DNA from: Betaproteobacteria bacterium
Lineage (GTDB): Bacteria; Pseudomonadota; Gammaproteobacteria; Burkholderiales; Burkholderiaceae
Length of the DNA stretch: 17,727 nucleotides
Reading direction: 5' to 3'
NCBI GenBank assembly: GCA_947468785.1
Contig: CANIMS010000008.1
Coordinates: 1 to 17,727 of the forward strand
The position numbers were made by a program, and so were the translations under genes. Of this stretch, positions 1-7,913 are shown piece after piece (the first letter of the stretch is position 1; each line of letters opens with the position of its first letter). The notes below the pieces were generated by a model. It ran no database searches and was not told the DNA's origin. It worked only from the letters and a program-made list of their open reading frames with translations.

Positions 1-447
1 AATGACTTTGCCAAAAACGGTATAGCCGTTACCCATTGCATTAGGAAAATCTAAACCTTGATTGTCTTTCACATTAATGAAGAACTGGGCTGTTGCTGAA
101 TCGGGATCAGAAGTACGCGCCATGGCAATCGTGTAGTTATTGTTCTTAAGGCCATTATTGGCTTCAGATACCACCGGGGACTCAGTTGGCTTTTGCGTTA
201 AGTCAGCCGTAAAGCCACCACCTTGAATCATGAAGCCATCAATCACGCGATGAAAGATGGTGCCGTTATAAAAACCGCTTTTGACATAGTTGAGAAAGTT
301 GGCCGTGGTTTTAGGCGCCTTATCGGAATCGAGCTCCACTACAAAATTACCCATCGTGGTTTTGAATTCAACTTTAGGACCGGCAATCGCTGCTTGGCTA
401 GCAAGACATGTAACGATCAGGGCAAGACTGGCAAAAAACTGACGCAT
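1..447 (-). CDS. Periplasmic cyclophilin-type peptidyl-prolyl cis-trans isomerase (3' end beyond the window)
   Basis: The gene reads leftward from an ATG at 447 and is still open at base 1, so 149 residues are visible and the C-terminus is missing. An AAGGAGAA Shine-Dalgarno (SD) sequence lies just upstream of the ATG. Residues 1-22 form a signal peptide (hydrophobic core, then AIA before GPKV), so the enzyme should act in the periplasm. The cyclophilin core is clear: [13 protein letters not shown] at about 65-77 carries the catalytic Arg67 and Gln75, and AQFFINV at 120-126 is the second active-site strand. The family isomerises Xaa-Pro bonds during protein folding. It resembles PpiA more than the cytoplasmic PpiB because of the leader, but the cytoplasmic paralogue is not visible for comparison. 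It follows the preceding minus-strand gene by 62 bases. Confidence 0.93.
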   Translation of the reverse strand, partial: MRQFFASLALIVTCLASQAAIAGPKVEFKTTMGNFVVELDSDKAPKTTANFLNYVKSGFYNGTIFHRVIDGFMIQGGGFTADLTQKPTESPVVSEANNGLKNNNYTIAMARTSDPDSATAQFFINVKDNQGLDFPNAMGNGYTVFGKVI

Positions 448-509
448 AACTTCTCCTTAAATGAATGAAGCGAATACCTGCATTGTATTGTGCTACTGAA
501 ATGGATTTT

Positions 510-1136
510 TTAAAGCAAGCCGTTTGGCACCTTGCTGGCGTAGGCATAAGAAGCCTCCTCAAACATACCTGGTCTGGCTAGGTAGTCTAAGGTCCAATCA
601 ATGGTATCTAGGCCCCAGAAGCAATGATGATTGACGATTAAGGCAGGCACCCCAAATGCGCCATCTAACTTAGCCTGATTCGTGTTGGCAATTAAGTGCT
701 CTTTAACCTCAGGGCTTTCAGGTTTGGGGGTATTGGCAGCTAAACCCAAGTAGAGACAAAATTCTGACCAAGAAAGATTAGGATCCCGACCTTCTACCCA
801 AATGTATTCAAAGGCTTTTTCAACCATCTCCCAGTTGGCCTGCTGCTCTACTAATAGGCGTTGTGGGGCAACTGTCATAAAGGGGTGGTGTTCTGGAAAG
901 CGAAATGGGATGCCCAATTTTTCGGCCTGCCATACACAAAACTGGTAGGTATGAGGTCTTTTGGCAGTAACTTCACCCGGGCCTTTATTGTCCGTAGCTC
1001 TTAATAAACCACCCAAGAGGATTGGTACCGGGGTGATATCGAGTTTCGATTCCAAACGCTGCCGCTGCTTAATATAGAGATAGGCAAACGGAGAAATAAT
1101 GTCGTAATAAAAAGTGGCTGCAACTTTTGCGCTCAT
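510..1136 (-). CDS. DsbA-fold 2-hydroxychromene-2-carboxylate isomerase family protein
   Basis: This is a 208-residue protein of the kappa-class GST / DsbA-like superfamily. The N-terminal strand ends in YYDIISPFAY (10-19). The Ser-Pro at 15-16 occupies the place where thioredoxin-fold oxidases carry CxxC and where 2-hydroxychromene-2-carboxylate isomerase (NahD) has its catalytic serine. FGVPALIV near residue 161 supplies the cis-proline loop that usually contacts glutathione. Length matches the family (about 200 residues). There is no signal peptide, so it should be cytoplasmic. NahD acts in naphthalene degradation, but no aromatic-degradation genes are nearby, so the natural substrate is unknown and a general glutathione-dependent isomerase is as likely. 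Its ATG overlaps the rarA stop in an ATGA arrangement (1133-1136), implying translational coupling. Confidence 0.85.
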   Translation of the reverse strand: MSAKVAATFYYDIISPFAYLYIKQRQRLESKLDITPVPILLGGLLRATDNKGPGEVTAKRPHTYQFCVWQAEKLGIPFRFPEHHPFMTVAPQRLLVEQQANWEMVEKAFEYIWVEGRDPNLSWSEFCLYLGLAANTPKPESPEVKEHLIANTNQAKLDGAFGVPALIVNHHCFWGLDTIDWTLDYLARPGMFEEASYAYASKVPNGLL

Positions 1137-2446
1137 TTCTTTTTCGCTTCTTGATCTAGCTTACGCAAAAAAGCCATCTTCTCACTGATTTGGGTTTCCA
1201 GTCCACGTGGTACCGGTTCATACCAATGAGGTTCTGTCATGCCCTCGGGGAGATAGGATTCACCGGCAGCATAGGCATGCGGTTCATCATGAGCGTAACG
1301 ATATTCTTTGCCATGCCCAAGCTCTTTCATCAGCTTAGTAGGGGCATTACGCAAATGATGGGGAACGGGTTTGGATTGATCCTTAGCGACATAGGCCATT
1401 GCGGCATTAAATGCCTTGTAGCTCGCATTACTTTTAGAGGCGACTGCCAAATACACCACGGCTTGACCAAGGGCAAGCTCACCCTCTGGTGAGCCTAGTC
1501 TCTCATAAGTGAGGGCAGCATCATTGGCCAATTGCATTGCTCTGGGGTCGGCCAAGCCGATATCCTCCCAAGCCATGCGAATAATGCGGCGGGATAAATA
1601 ACGAGGATCTACGCCGCCGTCTAACATCCGACAGAGCCAATACAGAGCGGCATCGGGATTAGATCCTCTGACCGACTTATGCAGCGCTGAGATCTGGTCA
1701 TAAAACTGATCACCACCTTTATCAAAGCGACGCGCTTGAGTTGATAGGGCATTTTCAATAAAGGCCTGATCAATGATCTTTACCGAGGCACTTGGATTAG
1801 TGGCAGCATTGTGGACTTGCTCAATTAAGTTGAGTAGACGACGTGCATCGCCATCTGCATGAGCAATGATCCTCTCAGTGGCACTGTCCTCAAATTGAAG
1901 CTCAGGCATCGTAAGTTCTCTCGCGCGTGTAAATAACTGCCCTAGCTCACTAGCGCTGAGGGATTTCAGGACATACACCTGCGCTCGTGACAGAAGTGCG
2001 GAGTTCACCTCAAAGGAGGGATTTTCAGTAGTGGCGCCAATAAAAGTAAACAAGCCGGACTCAACATGAGGTAGCAGGGCATCTTGCTGACTTTTATTAA
2101 AACGATGAATTTCATCAACGAACAGGATGGTTTGCTTTCCGTACTGAGCCATATTCTGCTGAGCTTGCTCAATGGCTTCACGAATTTCTTTGACGCCCGC
2201 TAAAACAGCAGAGATCGCAATGAACTCTCGATCAAATGCTTTTGCGGAGAGTCGTGCCAAAGTTGTTTTGCCGACGCCAGGTGGACCCCATAAAATCATC
2301 GAGTGGGGCTTGCCAGAAGCAAATGCCAGATTAAGGGGCTTACCGCTGGCTAATAGATGCGTTTGCCCAATCACTTCTTCAATCGTTTTGGGTCGCAGCG
2401 CTTCCGCCAATGGAGGCGGAGGAGTGCTATCAAATAAGCTACCCAT
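1133..2446 (-). CDS. rarA: Replication-associated recombination protein A (RarA/MgsA AAA+ ATPase)
   Basis: A 437-residue AAA+ ATPase of the RarA/MgsA/WRNIP1 family, which acts on stalled replication forks and interacts with SSB in model bacteria. Visible motifs in order: Walker [10 protein letters not shown] (54-62), Walker B ILFVDE (107-112) followed by the family-typical IHRFNK, sensor-1 region GATTENPS (137-144), and SR at 153-154 as the likely arginine finger. The C-terminal half holds the helical tetramerisation region, including the [20 protein letters not shown] signature. Length is normal for the family. The ATG at 2446 lies 6 bases downstream of the DUF3429 stop and has no obvious Shine-Dalgarno sequence, so translation may depend on coupling. 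Its stop codon overlaps the start of the isomerase-like gene. Confidence 0.96.
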   Translation of the reverse strand: MGSLFDSTPPPPLAEALRPKTIEEVIGQTHLLASGKPLNLAFASGKPHSMILWGPPGVGKTTLARLSAKAFDREFIAISAVLAGVKEIREAIEQAQQNMAQYGKQTILFVDEIHRFNKSQQDALLPHVESGLFTFIGATTENPSFEVNSALLSRAQVYVLKSLSASELGQLFTRARELTMPELQFEDSATERIIAHADGDARRLLNLIEQVHNAATNPSASVKIIDQAFIENALSTQARRFDKGGDQFYDQISALHKSVRGSNPDAALYWLCRMLDGGVDPRYLSRRIIRMAWEDIGLADPRAMQLANDAALTYERLGSPEGELALGQAVVYLAVASKSNASYKAFNAAMAYVAKDQSKPVPHHLRNAPTKLMKELGHGKEYRYAHDEPHAYAAGESYLPEGMTEPHWYEPVPRGLETQISEKMAFLRKLDQEAKKK

Positions 2447-2452
2447 AAAAAA

Positions 2453-2932
2453 TCATGCTTGAATAAACAGAATGACTAAGGCTGCCCAAATAAGGCAAGC
2501 TGCAGCAATATAGGTCAAGCGATTGCGAACAATCATAAATGCATTACGCGCTTCATCGCTCGAGAAATAATATTGGTAGGTGTTTTGATCGATATTGCGT
2601 TGGATGATTAAAGTGGAAGCAAGAATCAGTAGCCCAACGGGTATGTAAATGTGTAAAGCAACCCATGCTACTAGAGCGGGAATGACACCCCAAATCCAAG
2701 CATTCCGATCCTCCCAACGATCGCCTGCCGGATCTTTGCCTAGGGTGTGTAAGTTAGCCCCCCAGTGCAAAGCACCCATAAAGGAGGTAATCACGGCGCC
2801 GTATCCAGCTAATGATTCAGAGCTGAGGTAATTTAATGGCGTTGGCGCTAATTGCACTAGTAGTGCTAAGCCGACAAAGGGAATCAATCCTGCATAAGCT
2901 AATTTCAGGAGAAGGGGTGGCAGTGGGTTCAC
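2453..2932 (-). CDS. DUF3429 family integral membrane protein
   Basis: A 159-residue hydrophobic protein recognised as DUF3429 by the segment SLAGYGAVITSFMGALHWG (about 40-58), which matches the conserved core of that family. Predicted membrane segments lie at roughly 9-28, 41-58, 80-110 (probably two short helices) and 136-157, so it should be an inner-membrane protein. No catalytic motif is visible and no function is established for the family. The start used is a GTG at 2932. It has only a poor ribosome-binding match upstream (CAGTCCTCTT), so the exact start is less certain than the frame. It lies 40 bases after the 3-hydroxybutyryl-CoA dehydrogenase stop and 6 bases before rarA, so it is probably cotranscribed with both. 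Confidence 0.8.
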   Translation of the reverse strand: MNPLPPLLLKLAYAGLIPFVGLALLVQLAPTPLNYLSSESLAGYGAVITSFMGALHWGANLHTLGKDPAGDRWEDRNAWIWGVIPALVAWVALHIYIPVGLLILASTLIIQRNIDQNTYQYYFSSDEARNAFMIVRNRLTYIAAACLIWAALVILFIQA

Positions 2933-2972
2933 AAGAGGACTGTTCTAGTTAAGGTATTAGTTAGTCAAAAGA

Positions 2973-3827
2973 TTATTTGTCATAGGTATAAACGCCACGA
3001 CTAGTTTTGCGGCCCAAATATCCTGCAGCCACCATTTCTCTTAACAGTGGGCAAGGTCGGTATTTGGAGTCACTAAAGTTTTCAAAATACACTTCCATCA
3101 CTGCTAAGCAGGTATCTAAGCCAATGAGATCAGCTAAAGCCAAGGGGCCAATCGGTTGATTGCAACCTAGTTTCATACCAGCATCAATATCTTCAGGACT
3201 CGCCAATCCTTCAGATAAGACAAAGAACGCCTCATTAATCATCGGCAACAAAATACGATTAACAACAAAGCCTGGCGAGTTTTTTACAGTAATCGGTTCT
3301 TTGCCTATGTGTTTCGCCATTTCAATGATGGCAGCATGGGTGGCATCACTCGTTTGAAGGCCGCGTATCACTTCTACCAAGGCCATCAAAGGTGGCGGGT
3401 TAAAGAAGTGCATACCAATAAAGCGCGCAGGGTTGGAGTCTAATGCTGCCAGTTTTGTAATAGATAGGGAAGAAGTGTTCGTGGCAATGATGGTGTCCTT
3501 ACTAACAATCTCATCCACTTGCTTCAATATCTTTTCTTTAATCGCTTGATTCTCAGTTGCTGCTTCAATCACTAAGCCAAGACCCTTAAAGTCATTGTAG
3601 GAGGTGCTGCCTTTAATGCGTTTCAAGGCGGCATCTTTCGTCTCAGCGTTCAAAGTTTCTTTCTTGACTAAACGGTCAAGACTTTTACTGATTTGATCTA
3701 GGCCGCGCTGAACTGCTGCTTCGTTAATATCAACCATGACGACATTGAGACCAGCAACGGCACATACTTGTGCAATGCCATTACCCATCGTGCCTGCACC
3801 GATCACACCGACTGATTGAATCTTCAT
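2973..3827 (-). CDS. 3-hydroxybutyryl-CoA dehydrogenase
   Basis: A 284-residue NAD(P)-dependent 3-hydroxyacyl-CoA dehydrogenase that interconverts 3-hydroxybutyryl-CoA and acetoacetyl-CoA. The Rossmann motif GAGTMGNG (10-17) binds the dinucleotide, and D33 at the end of the second strand suggests NAD. The catalytic pair is His140 (in MHFFNPPP) and Glu152 (in LVEVI), 12 residues apart as in characterised family members. The C-terminal helical domain begins near NSPGFVVNRILLP. The start is the ATG at 3827, preceded by AAAGGAAATGA. Reading further upstream to 3887 would add 20 residues absent from the family and would overlap the GST gene. One base separates it from the GST stop. Possible roles are short-chain fatty acid or polyhydroxybutyrate metabolism. 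The gene name could be paaH, hbd or fadB2, so no symbol is assigned. Confidence 0.94.
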   Translation of the reverse strand: MKIQSVGVIGAGTMGNGIAQVCAVAGLNVVMVDINEAAVQRGLDQISKSLDRLVKKETLNAETKDAALKRIKGSTSYNDFKGLGLVIEAATENQAIKEKILKQVDEIVSKDTIIATNTSSLSITKLAALDSNPARFIGMHFFNPPPLMALVEVIRGLQTSDATHAAIIEMAKHIGKEPITVKNSPGFVVNRILLPMINEAFFVLSEGLASPEDIDAGMKLGCNQPIGPLALADLIGLDTCLAVMEVYFENFSDSKYRPCPLLREMVAAGYLGRKTSRGVYTYDK

Positions 3828-3828
3828 T

Positions 3829-4563
3829 TCATTTCCTTTTTTGATACTGAGTTGAACCAAATAGTTGTTCTCTTGCCTTGTCGTCATGCAAAGGTTTACG
3901 TAATGCAGTTAATACTTCACAACCGCGTTTCACCGCAGGTCGATCACCGATCTTTTCAAACCATTTTTTAAAATGCGGATACTCATTTAAATCCATCCCT
4001 TGATTTTTCCAATTGCGAGTCCAGGGATAAATGGCCATATCTGCAATGGAATAGGTTTTGCCAGCAATATAAGGATTATCTTTCAGTTGACTATCCAAGA
4101 CCCCATACAAGCGTTTTGCTTCGTTGGTGTAGCGATTTACAGCGTAGTCAATTTTTTCAGGGGCGTAGATGCGGAAGTGATGATTCTGCCCCAGCATTGG
4201 GCCTAGCCCACCCATCTGAAACATGAGCCATTGCAGGACTTCGTATTTGCCACGAGTAGAAGGGGGCAAGAATTTTCCTGTTTTTCCTGCAAGATATAAA
4301 AGAATGGCTCCGGATTCAAAAATACTGATTGGTTTTCCATCGGGTCCATTGGGATCAACTAATGCGGGGATTTTGTTATTTGGGCTGATTTTTAAAAAAT
4401 CCGCTGCAAATTGATCGCCTGAACCGATATTAATGGGATGCGCAACCCAATCGCGATTGAGTTTATAGCCACATTCTTCGAGCATGATGTGGACCTTGTG
4501 GCCATTCGGTGTAGGCCAACTGTAGACGTCGATCACATTTGGATTTGATTTCTCTTTTTTCAT
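3829..4563 (-). CDS. Glutathione S-transferase, YfcG/YghU-like (nu class)
   Basis: A 244-residue cytosolic glutathione transferase. The N-terminal thioredoxin-fold domain has DVYSWPTPNGHKVHIMLEE (12-30). The TPNG element is the glutathione-activating region seen in E. coli YfcG and YghU, which act as disulfide-bond reductases and peroxide-reducing enzymes. NKIPALVDP (about 63-71) supplies the cis-Pro loop and IFESGAILLYLA (about 81-92) the glutathione gamma-glutamyl contact. The C-terminal all-helical domain contains YSIADMAIYPW, the usual N-capping motif. The ATG at 4563 has GGAG eight bases upstream. It lies 15 bases after the aminotransferase stop and 1 base before the dehydrogenase start, so these three genes form one transcription unit. 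The physiological substrate cannot be read from sequence. Confidence 0.92.
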   Translation of the reverse strand: MKKEKSNPNVIDVYSWPTPNGHKVHIMLEECGYKLNRDWVAHPINIGSGDQFAADFLKISPNNKIPALVDPNGPDGKPISIFESGAILLYLAGKTGKFLPPSTRGKYEVLQWLMFQMGGLGPMLGQNHHFRIYAPEKIDYAVNRYTNEAKRLYGVLDSQLKDNPYIAGKTYSIADMAIYPWTRNWKNQGMDLNEYPHFKKWFEKIGDRPAVKRGCEVLTALRKPLHDDKAREQLFGSTQYQKRK

Positions 4564-4578
4564 TGCATCTCCAATTTT

Positions 4579-5781
4579 CTATATTTGTTGTAAGCGCTCT
4601 AAGGCAGTCGCTAGTGTTTTTTCTTGTTTAGCAAAGCAAAACCGAATGACGCCAGATTCAGTAGCCTTTTCATAAAAAGCAGAAACGGGGATGGCGGCTA
4701 CCCCAATTTCTTTAGTAAGCCACTGACAAAAGTCAGCTTCATTGAGTTTTGCTTGAGGCGTATTTAGTTTTGAATAATCAACGCACTGAAAATACGTTCC
4801 AGGGGTTGGCAATAATTTGAACCCAGTATTCGCTAAGCCTGCTCTAAAAAAATCTCGCTTTGCTTGATAAAACTGGGGTAGGTTTAAGTAATGAGTTTTA
4901 TCTGCTAGGTAACTTGCTAGACCATATTGCATCGGTGTGTTGACAGTGAACACATTAAATTGGTGCACCTTACGAAATTCCTTAGTGAGGGCCGCGGGAG
5001 CGGCGACATAGCCCACTTTCCAGCCCGTCACATGATAGGTTTTACCAAAGCTTGAAATCAGAAAGCTTCTAGCGGCTAGGTCGGGATGAGAGGCGACGCT
5101 GTGATGCCTGGCACCGTCATAAACCATATGCTCATAGACTTCATCACTCAGAATTAAGGTTGATGTGTCTTTTACCAGTAGCGCTAAGCGATCTAAGTCA
5201 GCACGATTCCAAACCATTCCGGTTGGGTTGTGTGGGCTATTGATCATCAGCAGTCGAGTTTTGGAGTTGATCGCGTTTTTTAGCGCATCCCATGGAATTT
5301 CATAAGAGCTGACTTGTCCATGGTCGTCACGCACTGCTTGCAAAGAAACGGCGATGACTTTACCGCCTGCTAATTCAATAGATGGTCTGTAACTATCGTA
5401 CGCAGGTTCAATAATGACAACTTCGTCGCCTGGGCTAACGCAAGCCAGTATTGCCGTCAAAATTCCTTGCGTGCCCCCTGCAGTAATAGTGACCTCAGTG
5501 TCCGGATCATAATGATGCTGGTAAAGATTGTTAATTTTTTGCGATATGCCAGCGCGCAATTCTGAAATGCCAACCATAGGTGGATATTGATTGTGATTTG
5601 CCAGCATCGCCTCAGTGACGCTTGTAATCAGATTGGGATCGCAAGGAAAGTCCGGAAAACCTTGGCCTAAGTTAATTGCTTGATGCTCAGTAGCAAGAGC
5701 AGACATGACCGTAAAAACCGTAGTACCTACATTGGGTAAGCGGCTGGGAAATAAGGGTGCGAGGTTCTGCTGTTGGCTCAT
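4579..5781 (-). CDS. PLP-dependent class I/II aminotransferase, methionine/kynurenine aminotransferase-like
   Basis: A 400-residue fold-type I aminotransferase. Family landmarks are NLGQGFPDFP (37-46, substrate-site loop), NSPHNPTG (181-188, PLP pyridine contact), SDEVYEH (212-218, with Asp213 and Tyr216), and SSFGKTYHVTGWK (243-255), where Lys247 is the Schiff-base lysine. The FGKTYH..TGWK signature is that of YbdL and of kynurenine aminotransferase/glutamine transaminase K enzymes, which favour methionine, glutamine and aromatic amino acids. A C-terminal VIRFCFAK provides the carboxylate-binding arginine. It is the first gene of the minus-strand unit and is divergent from yaaA across 78 bases. 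No strong Shine-Dalgarno sequence precedes the ATG at 5781. The substrate call is by family resemblance only. Confidence 0.92.
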   Translation of the reverse strand: MSQQQNLAPLFPSRLPNVGTTVFTVMSALATEHQAINLGQGFPDFPCDPNLITSVTEAMLANHNQYPPMVGISELRAGISQKINNLYQHHYDPDTEVTITAGGTQGILTAILACVSPGDEVVIIEPAYDSYRPSIELAGGKVIAVSLQAVRDDHGQVSSYEIPWDALKNAINSKTRLLMINSPHNPTGMVWNRADLDRLALLVKDTSTLILSDEVYEHMVYDGARHHSVASHPDLAARSFLISSFGKTYHVTGWKVGYVAAPAALTKEFRKVHQFNVFTVNTPMQYGLASYLADKTHYLNLPQFYQAKRDFFRAGLANTGFKLLPTPGTYFQCVDYSKLNTPQAKLNEADFCQWLTKEIGVAAIPVSAFYEKATESGVIRFCFAKQEKTLATALERLQQI

Positions 5782-5816
5782 GGAATGGATGCGTTAGGAT
5801 TTAAGGCAGAGAAATC

Positions 5817-5846
5817 TTGTTATCGCTAGAATGGAAGTAATACATA
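5817..5846 (+). promoter_or_regulatory. Weak candidate promoter for yaaA
   Basis: TTGTTA (5817-5822) with TACATA (5841-5846) at 18-base spacing could be a sigma-70 promoter. TAATAC at 5838-5843 is a better -10 but with short 15-base spacing. Transcription would start only about 8 bases before the yaaA ATG, which lacks a Shine-Dalgarno sequence, so the mRNA would be nearly leaderless. No clear promoter for the divergent aminotransferase gene was found in the same 78-base gap. Confidence 0.28.
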
Positions 5847-5859
5847 GACAAATTGTGCC

Positions 5860-6636
5860 ATGCTGATCGTTCTTTCTCCCGCTAAATCATTAGATTACAA
5901 GACCCCAGTCAAGGTGAAGGCGCCTACTTTGCCTGAGTTTGTCACCGAATCGGCCAAGCTCATTGCTGATCTGAAGAAGCTTGCCCCCCAGGATGTAGCC
6001 AAATTAATGGGTTTATCAGATCAATTGGCTATTTTGAATGTGGGCCGTTATCGAGATTGGTCCAAAAAGTTTACCGAAGCCAACAGTAAACCCGCTATTT
6101 ATGCCTTTGACGGCGATGTCTATGATGGGTTTGATGTGAAGACTCTCAACGCTAAGGCAGTTGAGTTTGCCCAGGAGCATATTCGCATCCTGTCTGGTTT
6201 ATATGGCGCTCTTAGACCGCTGGATTTAATGCAAGCCTACCGCTTGGAAATGGGAACCTCCTTCAAGAATGCTCGTGGCAAGGATCTCTATGCATTTTGG
6301 GGCGGCAGGGTAACTGATTCCCTAAAAAAGGTTCTAGAGAAGGATAAAAAGCCCGTATTGTTGAACCTAGCCTCGGAAGAGTATTTCAAGGTCTTGCAGC
6401 CAAAAGAATTGGGGTGTCAAGTGATTGCGCCCGTGTTTCAGGATGCAAAGGATGGCAAGTACAAAATTATTTCTTTCTATGCAAAGCGAGCACGAGGCTT
6501 AATGGCTCGTTATGTAGTGGAGAATCGCATTAGCGATCCTGCGGATCTAAAAGGCTTTAACTTGGATGGTTATCAATATTATGCGGCTGACTCTAAAGTG
6601 GATAAGCCAGTTTTTAGACGTGCAGAGAGAAAATAA
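5860..6636 (+). CDS. yaaA: Peroxide stress protein YaaA (DUF328/UPF0246)
   Basis: This 258-residue protein has the same length as E. coli YaaA. It starts with the hallmark [13 protein letters not shown] and contains [20 protein letters not shown] (about 113-132), the most conserved stretch of the family, plus YRDWSKKF and [12 protein letters not shown]. In E. coli, YaaA is induced by OxyR and limits free iron and oxidative DNA damage during hydrogen peroxide stress. Structural work on the family suggests DNA binding. No OxyR site was recognised here. The ATG at 5860 lacks a clear Shine-Dalgarno sequence, and a weak candidate promoter upstream would give a very short leader. Its TAA stop shares one base with the ATG of the next gene (TAATG). 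Confidence 0.95.
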   Translation: MLIVLSPAKSLDYKTPVKVKAPTLPEFVTESAKLIADLKKLAPQDVAKLMGLSDQLAILNVGRYRDWSKKFTEANSKPAIYAFDGDVYDGFDVKTLNAKAVEFAQEHIRILSGLYGALRPLDLMQAYRLEMGTSFKNARGKDLYAFWGGRVTDSLKKVLEKDKKPVLLNLASEEYFKVLQPKELGCQVIAPVFQDAKDGKYKIISFYAKRARGLMARYVVENRISDPADLKGFNLDGYQYYAADSKVDKPVFRRAERK

Positions 6637-7847
6637 TGGCTGTACATCGCACTAAATCCTCACAGCGGGCATCTCCCGAGGCAGAGCGACTGGTAGCTGA
6701 CGCAATTTCTTTGGCCGCCTCAGGAAGTCAAGTCGAGGATCGCTTTTGGGAAGAGCGCTTAAATGTTCGCTTGATGCGTTTGCTAAAAAGTCAAAATCAA
6801 AATGTGATTGATGCGGCTTTAGATCAAACCTTTCGTATCAACACCGTTGCATTTGAGGTGCTCGCTGACGTAGCTGAAACTCTAGCCGAATCACTCAAGA
6901 TGGAATGCGAGGGTCAAGAGTGGGATGTGCTCTTGCTTGCCTTGCCAATAGTGGCCCATACGCGCTATCAAATTCCTTCTGGGCCTTTGCCATCATCCAT
7001 CATTGAGTCCACAGCACAAGCATTACAGTCCGCTATTGCCGCTTCAGATACTCGCTTAGCCATTATTCCTTGGCTCTATAGCATTGATCAAATGCCTCAT
7101 TCGCACTGCCAAACTCGTGTCTTAACGGAAGCTTTAGCCACTGCGGCGATTTCTTCCAAGGAAGTGAAGTTGGAGTTACGAGATATGTCAGAAACGATTG
7201 CGGTACTGGCTGATCCGCGATTCATTATTGCAGCATTGTGTGCCCCTACAGGGTCGCCGATATTTCGTTGGCAAGCCGAATCACCCATTCGACAAGAGCG
7301 AGGTGTGAGTCTCATTGGTTGGCAAAACGCCATGCATGATCCTATTGCCTCTTTATTGCCAGGTTGCGAGTTTGAGTTATTGCTGCCAGAAGCGTATTTC
7401 ACGAATTGCCGTTTAGCAGATAAGCATGTGCGACCCTTAAGTATTCGCGCTGCCGTCAATTACATGGAAAGTACCGTTGGTATTCTGCCGGCTGGCTTAT
7501 CTTGTGTTGTAGGCGCCTTCGGAGAAGAGCAGGCTGATGAGTATCGAATTTCATTTAGCGCAAAAGGATCTTCTGAGGTGATGTATGGCGTGATTTGGCC
7601 GCTATACGATCGTGAGAGTGTTGCAAGTGATGCATTGAATGACTTAGCAGATGATGAGAGTCCGATTAAGAAGATTTGCGATGCTTTGCATGATGCTGGA
7701 GTAGAAGATGTATTCCGTCATGCCATGTTGTTTGATCCAGAATTATGTGATGACTGCGGAGCGCCTTTATTTCCGGATCGTTCAGGAGAAGCTGTGCACG
7801 CGGAAATGCCTGAAGATGCGCCCACCCAACAACCTTTGTTTCATTAA
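6636..7847 (+). CDS. DUF2863 family protein
   Basis: A 403-residue protein I recognise as DUF2863, a family I associate with betaproteobacteria and for which I know no established function. It has no signal peptide or membrane segment and is probably cytoplasmic. The N-terminal part is helical and rich in charged residues (for example EDRFWEERLNVRLMRLLK). A central segment around 220-260 includes SLLPGCEFELLLPEAYF. The C-terminus has a single CDDC pair at 371-374 followed by GAPLFPD, which resembles half of a zinc ribbon or a redox-active pair. Without a second cysteine pair nearby, metal binding would need dimerisation. It is translationally coupled to yaaA through a 1-base overlap, and transcription ends at the hairpin at 7865-7893. 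Confidence 0.85.
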   Translation: MAVHRTKSSQRASPEAERLVADAISLAASGSQVEDRFWEERLNVRLMRLLKSQNQNVIDAALDQTFRINTVAFEVLADVAETLAESLKMECEGQEWDVLLLALPIVAHTRYQIPSGPLPSSIIESTAQALQSAIAASDTRLAIIPWLYSIDQMPHSHCQTRVLTEALATAAISSKEVKLELRDMSETIAVLADPRFIIAALCAPTGSPIFRWQAESPIRQERGVSLIGWQNAMHDPIASLLPGCEFELLLPEAYFTNCRLADKHVRPLSIRAAVNYMESTVGILPAGLSCVVGAFGEEQADEYRISFSAKGSSEVMYGVIWPLYDRESVASDALNDLADDESPIKKICDALHDAGVEDVFRHAMLFDPELCDDCGAPLFPDRSGEAVHAEMPEDAPTQQPLFH

Positions 7848-7864
7848 CGAGGAACTGAGAAAAT

Positions 7865-7893
7865 AAAAAAGCCGAGGATGACTCGGCTTTTTT
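7865..7893. terminator. Bidirectional Rho-independent terminator
   Basis: A GCCGAG stem (7871-7876), GATGA loop and CTCGGC (7882-7887) are flanked by A-run and T-run tracts (AAAAAA before, TTTTTT after). The U-tract works on both strands. It sits between the convergent DUF2863 gene (plus, stop at 7847) and the MliC-like gene (minus, stop at 7914), so it should end both transcription units. Confidence 0.92.
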
Positions 7894-7913
7894 AATGGAT
7901 GATGCTCTAGAAC

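Noticed and set aside
223..468. Plus-strand open frame opposite the cyclophilin gene
   Set aside because: It is antisense to a gene with clear cyclophilin motifs, signal peptide and ribosome-binding site, and its product resembles no known family.
2172..2462. Plus-strand open frame opposite the rarA 5' end
   Set aside because: Antisense shadow of the conserved Walker A region, with no ribosome-binding site or family resemblance.
7097..7459. Minus-strand open frame within the DUF2863 gene
   Set aside because: The composition of an antisense shadow, with no start signal.
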